A DNA stretch of 64,000 bases. It comes from Mangrovimonas spongiae. Its GTDB lineage: Bacteria > Bacteroidota > Bacteroidia > Flavobacteriales > Flavobacteriaceae. Positions 17,277 through 25,223 of the stretch are shown one piece after another. How positions within the stretch are numbered: the stretch's first letter is position 1; every line of letters starts with the position of its first letter. Under the pieces are notes generated by a model, which did not search any database, was not told where the DNA came from, and saw only the letters and a list, made by a program, of their open reading frames with translations. The position numbers and the translations under genes are program-made. Location: positions 558,001 to 622,000 of the forward strand of contig NZ_RWBG01000001.1 of assembly GCF_003944795.1 (NCBI RefSeq), read 5' to 3'.

Positions 17277-17284
17277 CAAAATTA
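17277..17284 (-). promoter_or_regulatory. -7 element TAATTTTG of the HMA lipoprotein gene
   Basis: An exact TAnnTTTG on the minus strand, 22 bases before the start codon. There is no clear -33 TTTG. Confidence 0.5.
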
Positions 17285-17343
17285 AGAAATATTGCTTTTT
17301 ATTCTACTAAAAGTTAGAATTTTGTACGCTTTTAAAATTAGCT

Positions 17344-18228
17344 ATGAAAAATATACATCCAAAGTGGCTTTTTCTAATGTCATTATCTCTTATTTGGGGA
17401 AGTTCGTTTATACTTATAAAAAAGGCACTCTTAGGGTTTACGCCTTTTCAGTTAGGAGCTTTAAGATCTGTGCTTACAGGATTGATTTTATTGGTTTTTG
17501 GAGTTAAGTATCTAAAGTATATTCCTAAGGAGAAATGGAAATGGATTGCGTTGTCGGGGTTTCTAGGGTCTTTTTTTCCGGCGTTTCTGTTTGCGTTTGC
17601 TCAGACAGAGATAGATAGTTCTATCGCGTCCATTTTAAACTCTTTGGTACCTTTAAATACGACTTTAATTGGACTTACAATTTTTAAAATTATTTCTACA
17701 AAACGCCAAATATTAGGTGTGATGATTGGTTTTGTGGGTACAGCAATATTAATTTTTGAAGGGGCTGATGTTAATCCAGACCAAAATTACTTTTATGCGC
17801 TTTTCGTGATTACTGCGACGGTTATGTATGCGTTTAATGTAAACATTATTAAGCGGTATTTACAAGATGTTAAACCATTGGCTATTGCCACAGGGAATTA
17901 TCTTGTTATTTTCTTGCCAGCACTATTGGTTTTGATTTTTTCAGGGTTTTTTACGTCAAAAACCATTCATGGAGTTATGTTTATGGAAGCATTGGGATTT
18001 GTAGCCATTTTAGCGTTGTTTGGTACAGCAATGGCAAAAGTTATATTTAATAGATTGGTGCAAATATCAACACCAGTATTCGCCTCGTCGGCAACGTATT
18101 TAATGCCTGTTATAGCGTTGTTATGGGGTGTTTTAGATGGAGAAGGTTTTAGTGTGTTACAAGCTTTAGCAACCTTTATTATCTTATTAGGAGTTTATCT
18201 TTCTCATAAACGAAAAAAGCCCGAATAA
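17344..18228 (+). CDS. DMT superfamily (EamA) transporter
   Basis: A 294-residue inner-membrane protein with about ten hydrophobic helices arranged as two EamA repeats of five. The first begins LMSLSLIWGSSFILIKKALLG and the second near residue 150. The WGSSF motif in helix 1 and the RSVLTGLILL segment are typical of drug/metabolite exporters of the RhaT/EamA group. The substrate is unknown; such proteins often export amino acids or metabolites. The last codons lie inside the stem of the terminator. It stands alone and converges on the M16 peptidase genes. Confidence 0.88.
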   Translation: MKNIHPKWLFLMSLSLIWGSSFILIKKALLGFTPFQLGALRSVLTGLILLVFGVKYLKYIPKEKWKWIALSGFLGSFFPAFLFAFAQTEIDSSIASILNSLVPLNTTLIGLTIFKIISTKRQILGVMIGFVGTAILIFEGADVNPDQNYFYALFVITATVMYAFNVNIIKRYLQDVKPLAIATGNYLVIFLPALLVLIFSGFFTSKTIHGVMFMEALGFVAILALFGTAMAKVIFNRLVQISTPVFASSATYLMPVIALLWGVLDGEGFSVLQALATFIILLGVYLSHKRKKPE

Positions 18229-18246
18229 ATCATTCGGGCTTTTAAA
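18212..18246. terminator. Bidirectional terminator overlapping the end of the EamA gene
   Basis: AAAAGCCCGAAT and ATTCGGGCTTTT form a 12-bp perfect stem. The stop codon of the transporter lies at the loop, so the terminator and the coding end share bases. It also serves the convergent M16 genes. Confidence 0.92.
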
Positions 18247-18263
18247 ATATTTAAGTTTAAAAC

Positions 18264-20327
18264 TTAGTTGAAGTCTTCTTCAGAAACCCCTTCGTTAATG
18301 ATTACCTCAATTAATTTAGATGTAATAGGTTGTCCCATTTGAGTACCTTCTTTAACTGAAGGGAAAAGAATACCATCGTAATCTTTATAATCTTTTAAAA
18401 CGGCTTCTTGAGTTTGTGTTTGTCCTTGCATAGAAGTGGTTTGAACTTCTTTTACTTTAAGACCTGTTTCTATATCGTAATACATGCTAACAGATACAAC
18501 TTCTCCAGCAACATCAACTTTATAAGCATCCTTACCATCGATTTTTTCTATCCCAGAAAGCTTGGCTTTGTCCGAGTTTAATAAATCTTTTTCTAAAAAT
18601 AAGCCTGCCATAATTTTCATGTCATTAGCCATATTTTCAGGAAGTGGTTGTTTCATGCCACCTCTTTTCATAAAAGTTTCTTCTTGAGTAACAACAACAG
18701 TCATCATTGGTGCGCCATTCATAGAAACTACTTGAGCCATTTTGTTGTCTACCTTTTTTTCTTCGTTTAACAAGGTAGACCCCATGGCGTTAGCTTCGTA
18801 TTTTAATATTAAAGACGACACTTTATTTAATCTGTCTTCGCCACCAATAGCCTTAATGTAATTGTTTAAAACAGTATTTACATCTACCCCAGACACTTCT
18901 TTTGGTGCTTCTGGTTTCTTAGTTGGGTTAGCGTACTTGTCGTAATATTTAATTGGCAAACCAGTTTTTTCTAGGTTTTCTATAATTTCACTACCTTTTC
19001 CTACAACAACAACACGTGCATTTTCAGGTTTGAAATACTTATTAGCAACACGTTGTACATCGGCAGCAGTAACAGCATTTATTTTTTGAAGATATGTTGA
19101 GTAGAAATCTTCTGGTAAATCGTTTATAATAGTGTTTAAAGAATATCTAGCAATTGTTTGAGGGCTTTCTAATGCTAGTACAAAATCACCCATATATTTT
19201 GCTTTAGCATTAGCTAATGCTTCTGCAGTTACGGGTTCGTTTTTAATTCGTTTAATCTCTTTTAAAGTCTCTACTACAGCGCTATCTGTTACAGCGTTTC
19301 TAACTGAAGCTCCTGCGCTAAAACGCGCTACATATTTATCGGCACTTAAACTAGATCTGGCACCGTATGTATAACCGTGTTCTTCACGTAAATTCATGTT
19401 TAAGTAACTGTTAAAACCACCACCAAGAATTTTATTGGCAATTAAAACAGCATGATAATCTGGGTCGTTCATTTTAAGGTCTACTGTGTGCGTTAAAGAA
19501 ATATTTGATTGCACAGCATTAGGCATATCAACAAAGTCAATTTGTGTTTTACCAACATTGTATTTTGCATCTGGAACGTTATAGGAAATATCGGCGCCTT
19601 GTTGCCATTTTCCAAAGTACTTTTCAACTTGCTTTTTTATATCGTTGAATTTAACATCACCTACAACAACTAAGTAACCGTTTTTAGGGTTGAAGTTTTC
19701 TTGGTAGAACTTTTTAACATCTTTTAAAGTTGTTTTGTTAAGCGATTCTTCGGTAACAAATTCTCCGTAAGGGTGGTGTGTACCGTAAGCTAAAGCTCTT
19801 CCTACACGGCTAGCAACTGTAGAAACACTATTTTCTCCAGATTTTATACTTTCTATAGCTTTATCTTTTTCTTTGTTGAATTCTTCTTCGTTAAAAACAG
19901 GGTTTATAGCAGCATCGGCCATTAACTCTAAAATTCTTTCAGAATATTTAGTTAACGATCTAGCATAACCACCTCTGTAACTAAAGTTCATAGAAGCCCC
20001 TAAGAAATCAATTTCTTCGTTAAAAGTATCTTTAGAAATACTTTGAGTGCCATTACCCATCATGCTTCCAAAAAGCTGAGAAACACCTGCAATATCACCT
20101 TCTTTAATAGGTTTGTTGTCTATAGTTAAACTGTAAGAAACACGCGGGAGTTTGTGGTTTTCAACAACAAGGACTTTAAGTCCGTTTTTAAGTTCAAATT
20201 CACCAGGAACTTCCAAAGTTATTTTTGGAGATGGTCCAGGTTCAGGTTGTTTAGATCGATCTACTTGAGCATGAACTCCTGCAGATATAAAAAACAATGC
20301 GATTAATGGATATATATATCTTTTCAT
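18264..20327 (-). CDS. M16 family peptidase-like protein, apparently non-catalytic subunit
   Basis: A secreted protein of 687 residues when started at 20327 (MKRYIYPLIALFFISAGVHAQ); a longer frame from 20354 would place residues before the signal peptide and inside the upstream gene. Residues about 35-480 hold two M16 domains (FELKNGLKVLVVENHKLPRV; LREEHGYTYGARSSLSA). The zinc motif HxxEH is absent: the corresponding helix reads GVSQLFGSMMGNGT. A C-terminal domain of about 200 residues (from VNTVLNNYIKAIGGEDRL) resembles outer-membrane lipoprotein-sorting-like domains. With the catalytic partner just upstream it probably forms a heterodimeric periplasmic protease, as in other alpha/beta M16 pairs. 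The target is unknown. Confidence 0.88.
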   Translation of the reverse strand: MKRYIYPLIALFFISAGVHAQVDRSKQPEPGPSPKITLEVPGEFELKNGLKVLVVENHKLPRVSYSLTIDNKPIKEGDIAGVSQLFGSMMGNGTQSISKDTFNEEIDFLGASMNFSYRGGYARSLTKYSERILELMADAAINPVFNEEEFNKEKDKAIESIKSGENSVSTVASRVGRALAYGTHHPYGEFVTEESLNKTTLKDVKKFYQENFNPKNGYLVVVGDVKFNDIKKQVEKYFGKWQQGADISYNVPDAKYNVGKTQIDFVDMPNAVQSNISLTHTVDLKMNDPDYHAVLIANKILGGGFNSYLNMNLREEHGYTYGARSSLSADKYVARFSAGASVRNAVTDSAVVETLKEIKRIKNEPVTAEALANAKAKYMGDFVLALESPQTIARYSLNTIINDLPEDFYSTYLQKINAVTAADVQRVANKYFKPENARVVVVGKGSEIIENLEKTGLPIKYYDKYANPTKKPEAPKEVSGVDVNTVLNNYIKAIGGEDRLNKVSSLILKYEANAMGSTLLNEEKKVDNKMAQVVSMNGAPMMTVVVTQEETFMKRGGMKQPLPENMANDMKIMAGLFLEKDLLNSDKAKLSGIEKIDGKDAYKVDVAGEVVSVSMYYDIETGLKVKEVQTTSMQGQTQTQEAVLKDYKDYDGILFPSVKEGTQMGQPITSKLIEVIINEGVSEEDFN

Positions 20328-20343
20328 TTTTTGTAATGTCTTT

Positions 20344-21663
20344 TTATTGGTCATCTTTTTTAGGTAAGTATTCTAACACTAATCTTTGGTTAGGGTTAAG
20401 ATATTTTTTGGCTACATTACGAATGTCTTCTCTTGTAATGGATCTGTAAATATCTATTTCGTTATTAATTAATGCCGTGTCTCCATATAGCATATAATAT
20501 CTAGCCAAAGAGTTAGCAATACCTTGAATACTTGAGTTTGAATTTACGAATTGGTTTTCAAACTTATTTTGAAGTTTTTGATAATCTTTTTCTGAGATTA
20601 ACTCGTTTTGAACCTTAACAATTTCCTCGTCCATTTCGGCCAATAAATCGGTTAAAGGTACGTCGCCTAACGGAAGTCCAAAAAGGGCATAAATACCATA
20701 ATCTTCTTGACTAATATTTACGGCTTGTACTTGCAGGGCTTGTTTTTGCTCGTCAACTAATTTCTTATATAATACAGAGCTTTTACCGCTGCTTAAGTAT
20801 GTTGAAAGCATGTCTAAAGCATACGCATCACGTTCTTTAAAAGAAGGTGTTCTGTAAGCTGCAATAACTGCTGGTATTTGAATGTTTTGATCGTAAGTCT
20901 TGGCATTAATTTGCTGAGTAATTGGATCTTCTTTTGGTAGATTTCTAGTAACCTCTTCGCCTCTAGGAATAGTGCCAAAATAATCTTGAATCATTTTCTT
21001 TACTGATGGAACATCGATGTCTCCAGCAACAACTAAAACAGCATTGTTAGGAACGTAAAACTTATTATTAAATGCTTGAAATTCCTCTAGGGTAGCTGCG
21101 TCAAGATGGTCCATAGAACCTATTGTAGCCCAGCGATAAGGGTGTTTTTTAAAGATGTTTTTCTTTACTTCAGCAAGTAAGTTTCCATAAGGCTGGTTGT
21201 CTACACGAAGCCTTTTTTCCTCTTTTACAACTTCATTTTGTGTATCAACACCTACTTGGTTTATTACGGGATGTAGTAATCTTTCCGATTCCATCCATAA
21301 TCCTAATTCCACATTATTTGAAGGGAAAACTTCGTAATAATAAGTTCTGTCGTCCGTAGTGTTAGCATTATTGCTACCACCATTAGAAGAAACAATATTA
21401 AACCACTCGCCTCGTTCAATATTTTCGGTGCCTTCAAATAATAGGTGCTCAAAAAAGTGCGCAAATCCAGTACGTTCAGGATTTTCGTCTTTGGCACCTA
21501 CATGGTACATAACAGATGTTGTTACAACGGGAGCAGAATTGTCTTGATGTAAAATAACATGCATGCCGTTATCAAGATCGTATTCTTCATACTTAACTTC
21601 TTGTGCTTTTAAAGCTACATTTGCACAAAGCAAAGAAGATAGAAAAAAGATGCTTTTTTTCAT
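20344..21663 (-). CDS. M16 family zinc metallopeptidase, catalytic subunit
   Basis: A 439-residue secreted protein with signal MKKSIFFLSSLLCANVALKAQ. The inverted zinc motif HFFEHLLFEGTEN (HxxEH) and the downstream glutamate ligand region NEVVKEEKRLRVD are intact, so this is the active partner. Both halves of the M16 fold are present (FYVPNNAVLVVAGDID; YLSSGKSSVLYKKLV). It is the first gene of a two-gene unit; its stop codon is 16 bases from the signal-peptide ATG of the inactive partner. A -7 element lies about 70 bases upstream. Peptide degradation or maturation in the periplasm is inferred. Confidence 0.92.
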   Translation of the reverse strand: MKKSIFFLSSLLCANVALKAQEVKYEEYDLDNGMHVILHQDNSAPVVTTSVMYHVGAKDENPERTGFAHFFEHLLFEGTENIERGEWFNIVSSNGGSNNANTTDDRTYYYEVFPSNNVELGLWMESERLLHPVINQVGVDTQNEVVKEEKRLRVDNQPYGNLLAEVKKNIFKKHPYRWATIGSMDHLDAATLEEFQAFNNKFYVPNNAVLVVAGDIDVPSVKKMIQDYFGTIPRGEEVTRNLPKEDPITQQINAKTYDQNIQIPAVIAAYRTPSFKERDAYALDMLSTYLSSGKSSVLYKKLVDEQKQALQVQAVNISQEDYGIYALFGLPLGDVPLTDLLAEMDEEIVKVQNELISEKDYQKLQNKFENQFVNSNSSIQGIANSLARYYMLYGDTALINNEIDIYRSITREDIRNVAKKYLNPNQRLVLEYLPKKDDQ

Positions 21664-21733
21664 TTCGGATTTTGTTTTTAATTATAATTAATAACTGTTT
21701 GTATACAGTTTAGTAAAAAAGTTACATAAAAAT

Positions 21734-21741
21734 CAAAAATA
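21734..21741 (-). promoter_or_regulatory. -7 element TATTTTTG of the M16 operon
   Basis: An exact TAnnTTTG on the minus strand, 70 bases before the start codon of the catalytic M16 gene. I see no -33 TTTG at the right distance. Confidence 0.4.
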
Positions 21742-21856
21742 AACATTTGTGTTGATTATATATTGCTAAAAAGTTAAAAAAAAGATATTTAGAGGTGAGA
21801 ATATGGTATTTTTTTCCGAAATTTAAAGAAAGTAACAACTTAAAATTCTGTGTATT

Positions 21857-22312
21857 ATGAATTCAACAGTTGCCGTTTCGTTTAAATATGGTTTGTTTAC
21901 AGCTATTATGCTAATAGCCTATTTTTTAATTTTAAAATTGTTTGGGTTACATTTAAATCCGTGGTTTCGGCTTTTTAATGGTGTTTTAATGGCTGTAGGT
22001 ATTTACATGGCAATAAAACTCTACAAGTTAATTTCTGGTGCTAACTTTAATTACATTAATGGGTTTAAAACAGGATTGTTAACAGGGTTTTGGGGAACAT
22101 TTCTATTTGCTGTTTTTATGGCAATTTATATGTTTCATATAGATGTAGACTTTATGAATACCTTACTTAAAGATTGGTTTCAAGATACAAATAGAGGAGG
22201 TGGGGTCTTAATTTTTATTATTTTAATTGAAGGATTAGCCTCCACAGCAGTATTAACGCTAACCTTTATGCAAATTTTTAAAAACAGTACTAAATTAGTT
22301 GAAAACCAATAA
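21857..22312 (+). CDS. DUF4199-like small membrane protein
   Basis: A 151-residue protein with four predicted membrane helices (about residues 8-28, 36-58, 70-95 and 110-138). A glycine-rich third helix contains INGFKTGLLTGFWGTFLFAVF, which resembles the DUF4199 family common in Bacteroidota. A short hydrophilic loop, LLKDWFQDTNRGGG, links helices 3 and 4. There is no signal peptide and no catalytic motif. It lies between the divergent M16 genes and rplU; the rplU -33 element begins four bases after its stop. The function is unknown. Confidence 0.7.
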   Translation: MNSTVAVSFKYGLFTAIMLIAYFLILKLFGLHLNPWFRLFNGVLMAVGIYMAIKLYKLISGANFNYINGFKTGLLTGFWGTFLFAVFMAIYMFHIDVDFMNTLLKDWFQDTNRGGGVLIFIILIEGLASTAVLTLTFMQIFKNSTKLVENQ

Positions 22313-22316
22313 AACG

Positions 22317-22347
22317 TTTGTAGTTTAATAATTTAGCAGTATATTTG
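22317..22347 (+). promoter_or_regulatory. rplU-rpmA promoter (-33 TTTG, -7 TATATTTG)
   Basis: TTTG (22317-22320) is followed after 19 bases by TATATTTG (22340-22347), an excellent match to the Bacteroidota consensus. The start would be near 22354, leaving about 42 bases of leader before rplU. Confidence 0.78.
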
Positions 22348-22395
22348 CACTCATTTTTTGAGTAAAATTATTAACATAAACTTAAACGTTACGCT

Positions 22396-23058
22396 ATGTA
22401 CGCAATTGTAGAGATAGCAGGGCAGCAATTTAAAGTTGAGAAAGACCAAAAAGTTTTTGTTAACCGTTTACAAACAGAAGAAGGTAAGAAAGTTTCTTTC
22501 GATAACGTTCTTTTAATTGGAGATGGTGACAATGTAACTGTTGGCGCCCCAGCTATAGACGGAGCTCAAGTAGGAGCAAAAGTCGTGAAGCACCTTAAAG
22601 GTGATAAGGTTATTGTTTTCAAAAAGAAAAGACGTAAAGGTTACCGTGTAAAAAATGGTCACCGTCAAGCACTTTCTGAAATCGTAATCGAAAACATCGT
22701 AGCTTCAGGAGCCAAAAAAGCTGCTCCAGCTAAAAAAGAAACTAAAAAAGCAGCGCCTAAAGCTGAAACTAAAAAGGCGGCACCAAAAAAATCAACTGCA
22801 AAAGCAGATGATTTAAAGAAAATTGAAGGTGCAGGACCTAAAGCAGCAGAAGCTTTAGTTAATGCAGGACTTGATACTTTTGCAAAAGTTGCTAAAGCAA
22901 CACCAGAAGAGTTAAGTACTATTTTAACAGAGGCAAGCTCAAGATTAGCTCATTTAGTAACAGAAACTTGGCCAAAGCAAGCTGGATTAGCTGCTGAAGG
23001 TAAGTGGGATGAGTTAAAAGAATTACAAGATAGATTAGACGGCGGAATAGAAAAATAA
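22396..23058 (+). CDS. rplU: 50S ribosomal protein L21 with C-terminal helix-hairpin-helix extension
   Basis: Residues 1-103 are a complete bL21 ([40 protein letters not shown]). Canonical L21 ends here, but this protein has 220 residues. An Ala/Lys-rich linker with repeats of the ETKKAAPK type (about 108-140) leads to a folded domain (about 142-220) with the helix-hairpin-helix signature [21 protein letters not shown] and [16 protein letters not shown]. HhH domains of this sort bind nucleic acid. The same fusion is, as far as I recall, common in Flavobacteriaceae. rpmA follows after 36 bases. Confidence 0.95.
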   Translation: MYAIVEIAGQQFKVEKDQKVFVNRLQTEEGKKVSFDNVLLIGDGDNVTVGAPAIDGAQVGAKVVKHLKGDKVIVFKKKRRKGYRVKNGHRQALSEIVIENIVASGAKKAAPAKKETKKAAPKAETKKAAPKKSTAKADDLKKIEGAGPKAAEALVNAGLDTFAKVAKATPEELSTILTEASSRLAHLVTETWPKQAGLAAEGKWDELKELQDRLDGGIEK

Positions 23059-23094
23059 TTCCGTTAATTATTAACAAAATAAAACCTTAAGACA

Positions 23095-23355
23095 ATGGCT
23101 CATAAAAAAGGAGTTGGTAGTTCTAAAAACGGTAGAGAATCAGAATCGAAACGCCTTGGTGTTAAGATTTTTGGTGGTCAAGCTGCTGTTGCAGGGAACA
23201 TTATCGTAAGACAAAGAGGTACAGCTCACAATCCAGGTGAGAATGTATACGCAGGAAAAGACCACACTTTACATGCTAAAGTTGATGGTATCGTGAAATT
23301 CGAAAAGAAAAGAGATAACAAATCTTATGTTTCAGTAGTACCATTTGAAGCATAA
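23095..23355 (+). CDS. rpmA: 50S ribosomal protein L27
   Basis: An 86-residue bL27 starting [20 protein letters not shown], with the conserved [17 protein letters not shown] and [19 protein letters not shown]. The N-terminal tail, which reaches the peptidyl transferase centre, starts directly at the mature sequence, without the cleaved extension found in Firmicutes. It is the second gene of the rplU operon and is followed by a strong terminator. Confidence 0.97.
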   Translation: MAHKKGVGSSKNGRESESKRLGVKIFGGQAAVAGNIIVRQRGTAHNPGENVYAGKDHTLHAKVDGIVKFEKKRDNKSYVSVVPFEA

Positions 23356-23374
23356 AAGATATCTTTTACAAAAT

Positions 23375-23409
23375 AAAAAGGCGTTTGATTTAATCAAACG
23401 CCTTTTTTT
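23375..23409 (+). terminator. Terminator of rplU-rpmA
   Basis: AAAAAGGCGTTTGA and TCAAACGCCTTTTT form a 14-bp perfect stem with a 5-base loop and a continuing T-run. Confidence 0.95.
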
Positions 23410-23494
23410 GTTTCATAACATAAGGATGATATAAGCAATATGTTTAAGTAATATATAGGACGTTACTTTATGGGTTATTATAATACCTTATGTT

Positions 23495-25066
23495 TTGACT
23501 ATTATTAAACAGTTTATTTTTCTATTTGGGCTTATTATAACTTTAACCCTATCTGCTCAAAATACCCCAATTGAAAAAAGAGTAGATGTAGAACTTATCA
23601 CACTAAAAAAAGATTTAAGTAAAGCAACGGTTTTACAGGATTCACAAAAAATTGCGATGGCTTATCTTAAACTTGCAGAATTCTACAACCGCTTACATAT
23701 AGATAGCGAGGCTACAAAACATTATCAGCATTATTTAGATATTGAAAGTAAGAAAGATACCGGTTTTGTGTATGTAAAAAATGCATTAGGCGCTATAAAT
23801 CTAGATTTAAAAAAGTTTAAAGACGCTAAACATTACCTAAAGCAAAGTCTTTTAGTTTCAAAAGAATTAAATTACAGCAAAGGTCAAGCTAAAACTCATG
23901 CTTTATTAGGAAGTGTTTACGAGAAAACTAAAGCGTATAAAGAAGCCTTAGAGCATCAAAATATTAGTCTATCAATATTTAAGGCTTTAAACGATAGTAC
24001 AGGATTAGCTATTACTTACGAAAATTTAGGAAGTATTTATGAGGATCTTGAAAAATATGATGTTGCTTATAAGTACTTTAAAAAAGCCTTTTCTTATGCC
24101 GAAAATGGTCGCTCTGATATAAAAATTAATATTATCAATAATTTAGGTGATATTAATAGAAAAAGCGGACATTATAATAAAGCTTTATCCTACACAGAGC
24201 AAGCTTTATTCTTGGCGAAAGAAACACAAAACAACTCTCAAATAGAAAGTGCCTTAAAAGACTTGGCTAGAATTTATGCTGGGCTAGGAGATTTTGAGCA
24301 AGCATATCAGTACTTAAATAATCAAAGTATTGTGAACGAGCAAGAAATAGAGCGTCATAATGCCGAATTGGTAAGTGCTATGCAAGTGCTTTATGAAGTC
24401 AAAGAGAAAGAAGCCGAACTTAAGTTGCTTAACAAACAACATCAAATAAATACGGTTCGTCAATATATAATTTTGATTTGTGCAACAGCGCTATTATTGG
24501 CATTATCTGTTGGTTTTTTGTATTGGAAGAAAAAACGAAAACACGAACAACATATTTTTGAGTATAAGCAACAGTTGTTACAAGCAGATTTAGATAAAAA
24601 AACCGTAGAAGAAGCAGCCTTAAAAAGAGAAATAGATATTAAAGTATCGTCACTTGCTAATTACAGTTTACATATAGCACATAAAAATAAAATGCTATCA
24701 GATATTTCTAGAACGCTTAGCAACCTAAAAGATAGAAATGTAGTATTAATAAAATCTAAGCTTACAGAAATAACAAAAGACATTAATTCAGGTTTATCTA
24801 ATAATAACGAGTGGACAGAACTTATGAGCTATTTTGGGCAAATACATCCCGAATTTTTTGAAACCCTTAAAAGAGTAGCCTTAGACAAACTCTCACCTTC
24901 AGAAATGAAATTGTGTATGCTGTTGAGGTTAAACTTATCTTCAAAAGATATAGCCGAGATTTTAAGAATTACTTCAGATAGTGTTCGAATAGCAAGATAT
25001 AGACTTCGAAAAAAACTACCTATAAATTCAAAAGACGATTTACAAGCTTTCCTATTAAATTTATAG
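23495..25066 (+). CDS. TPR-containing membrane regulator with C-terminal LuxR-like HTH
   Basis: A 523-residue protein. The only plausible initiator is TTG at 23495; an upstream ATG at 23490 is out of frame and an in-frame TAG lies at 23456. It begins with a signal-like segment, IIKQFIFLFGLIITLTLSAQ. Residues about 50-300 form at least six TPR units (AITYENLGSIYEDLEKYDVA, NNLGDINRKSGHYNKALSY). One membrane helix follows (about 325-348, LICATALLLALSVGFLYW), then a coiled coil, and a C-terminal helix-turn-helix (about 455-523, LSPSEMKLCMLLRLNLSSKD, SVRIARYRLRKKL). This TPR-TM-HTH layout is a Bacteroidota regulator type. It probably controls the adjacent phytate receptor and phytase; that is inferred from position. 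Confidence 0.82.
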   Translation: MTIIKQFIFLFGLIITLTLSAQNTPIEKRVDVELITLKKDLSKATVLQDSQKIAMAYLKLAEFYNRLHIDSEATKHYQHYLDIESKKDTGFVYVKNALGAINLDLKKFKDAKHYLKQSLLVSKELNYSKGQAKTHALLGSVYEKTKAYKEALEHQNISLSIFKALNDSTGLAITYENLGSIYEDLEKYDVAYKYFKKAFSYAENGRSDIKINIINNLGDINRKSGHYNKALSYTEQALFLAKETQNNSQIESALKDLARIYAGLGDFEQAYQYLNNQSIVNEQEIERHNAELVSAMQVLYEVKEKEAELKLLNKQHQINTVRQYIILICATALLLALSVGFLYWKKKRKHEQHIFEYKQQLLQADLDKKTVEEAALKREIDIKVSSLANYSLHIAHKNKMLSDISRTLSNLKDRNVVLIKSKLTEITKDINSGLSNNNEWTELMSYFGQIHPEFFETLKRVALDKLSPSEMKLCMLLRLNLSSKDIAEILRITSDSVRIARYRLRKKLPINSKDDLQAFLLNL

Positions 25067-25223
25067 CCTATATGTTTTAAACTTTTCCCGTATGTTAACT
25101 TAATGTGAATGTTGCTATGTTTTATAGCCATTTTGCGGTGTTGAATTACTTTTTGTTAACAGTTCCTTTAGCTAAAAAAGAAGGTTGAGATATAGCTTTG
25201 TTCAAAACAAAAATCAACCTATA

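Noticed and set aside
16743-17285. Long open frame on the plus strand opposite the HMA lipoprotein gene
   Set aside because: It mirrors the codons of the minus-strand gene, which has a lipobox, an HMA domain and a promoter; the plus frame has no recognisable domain and starts inside the gldD terminator region.
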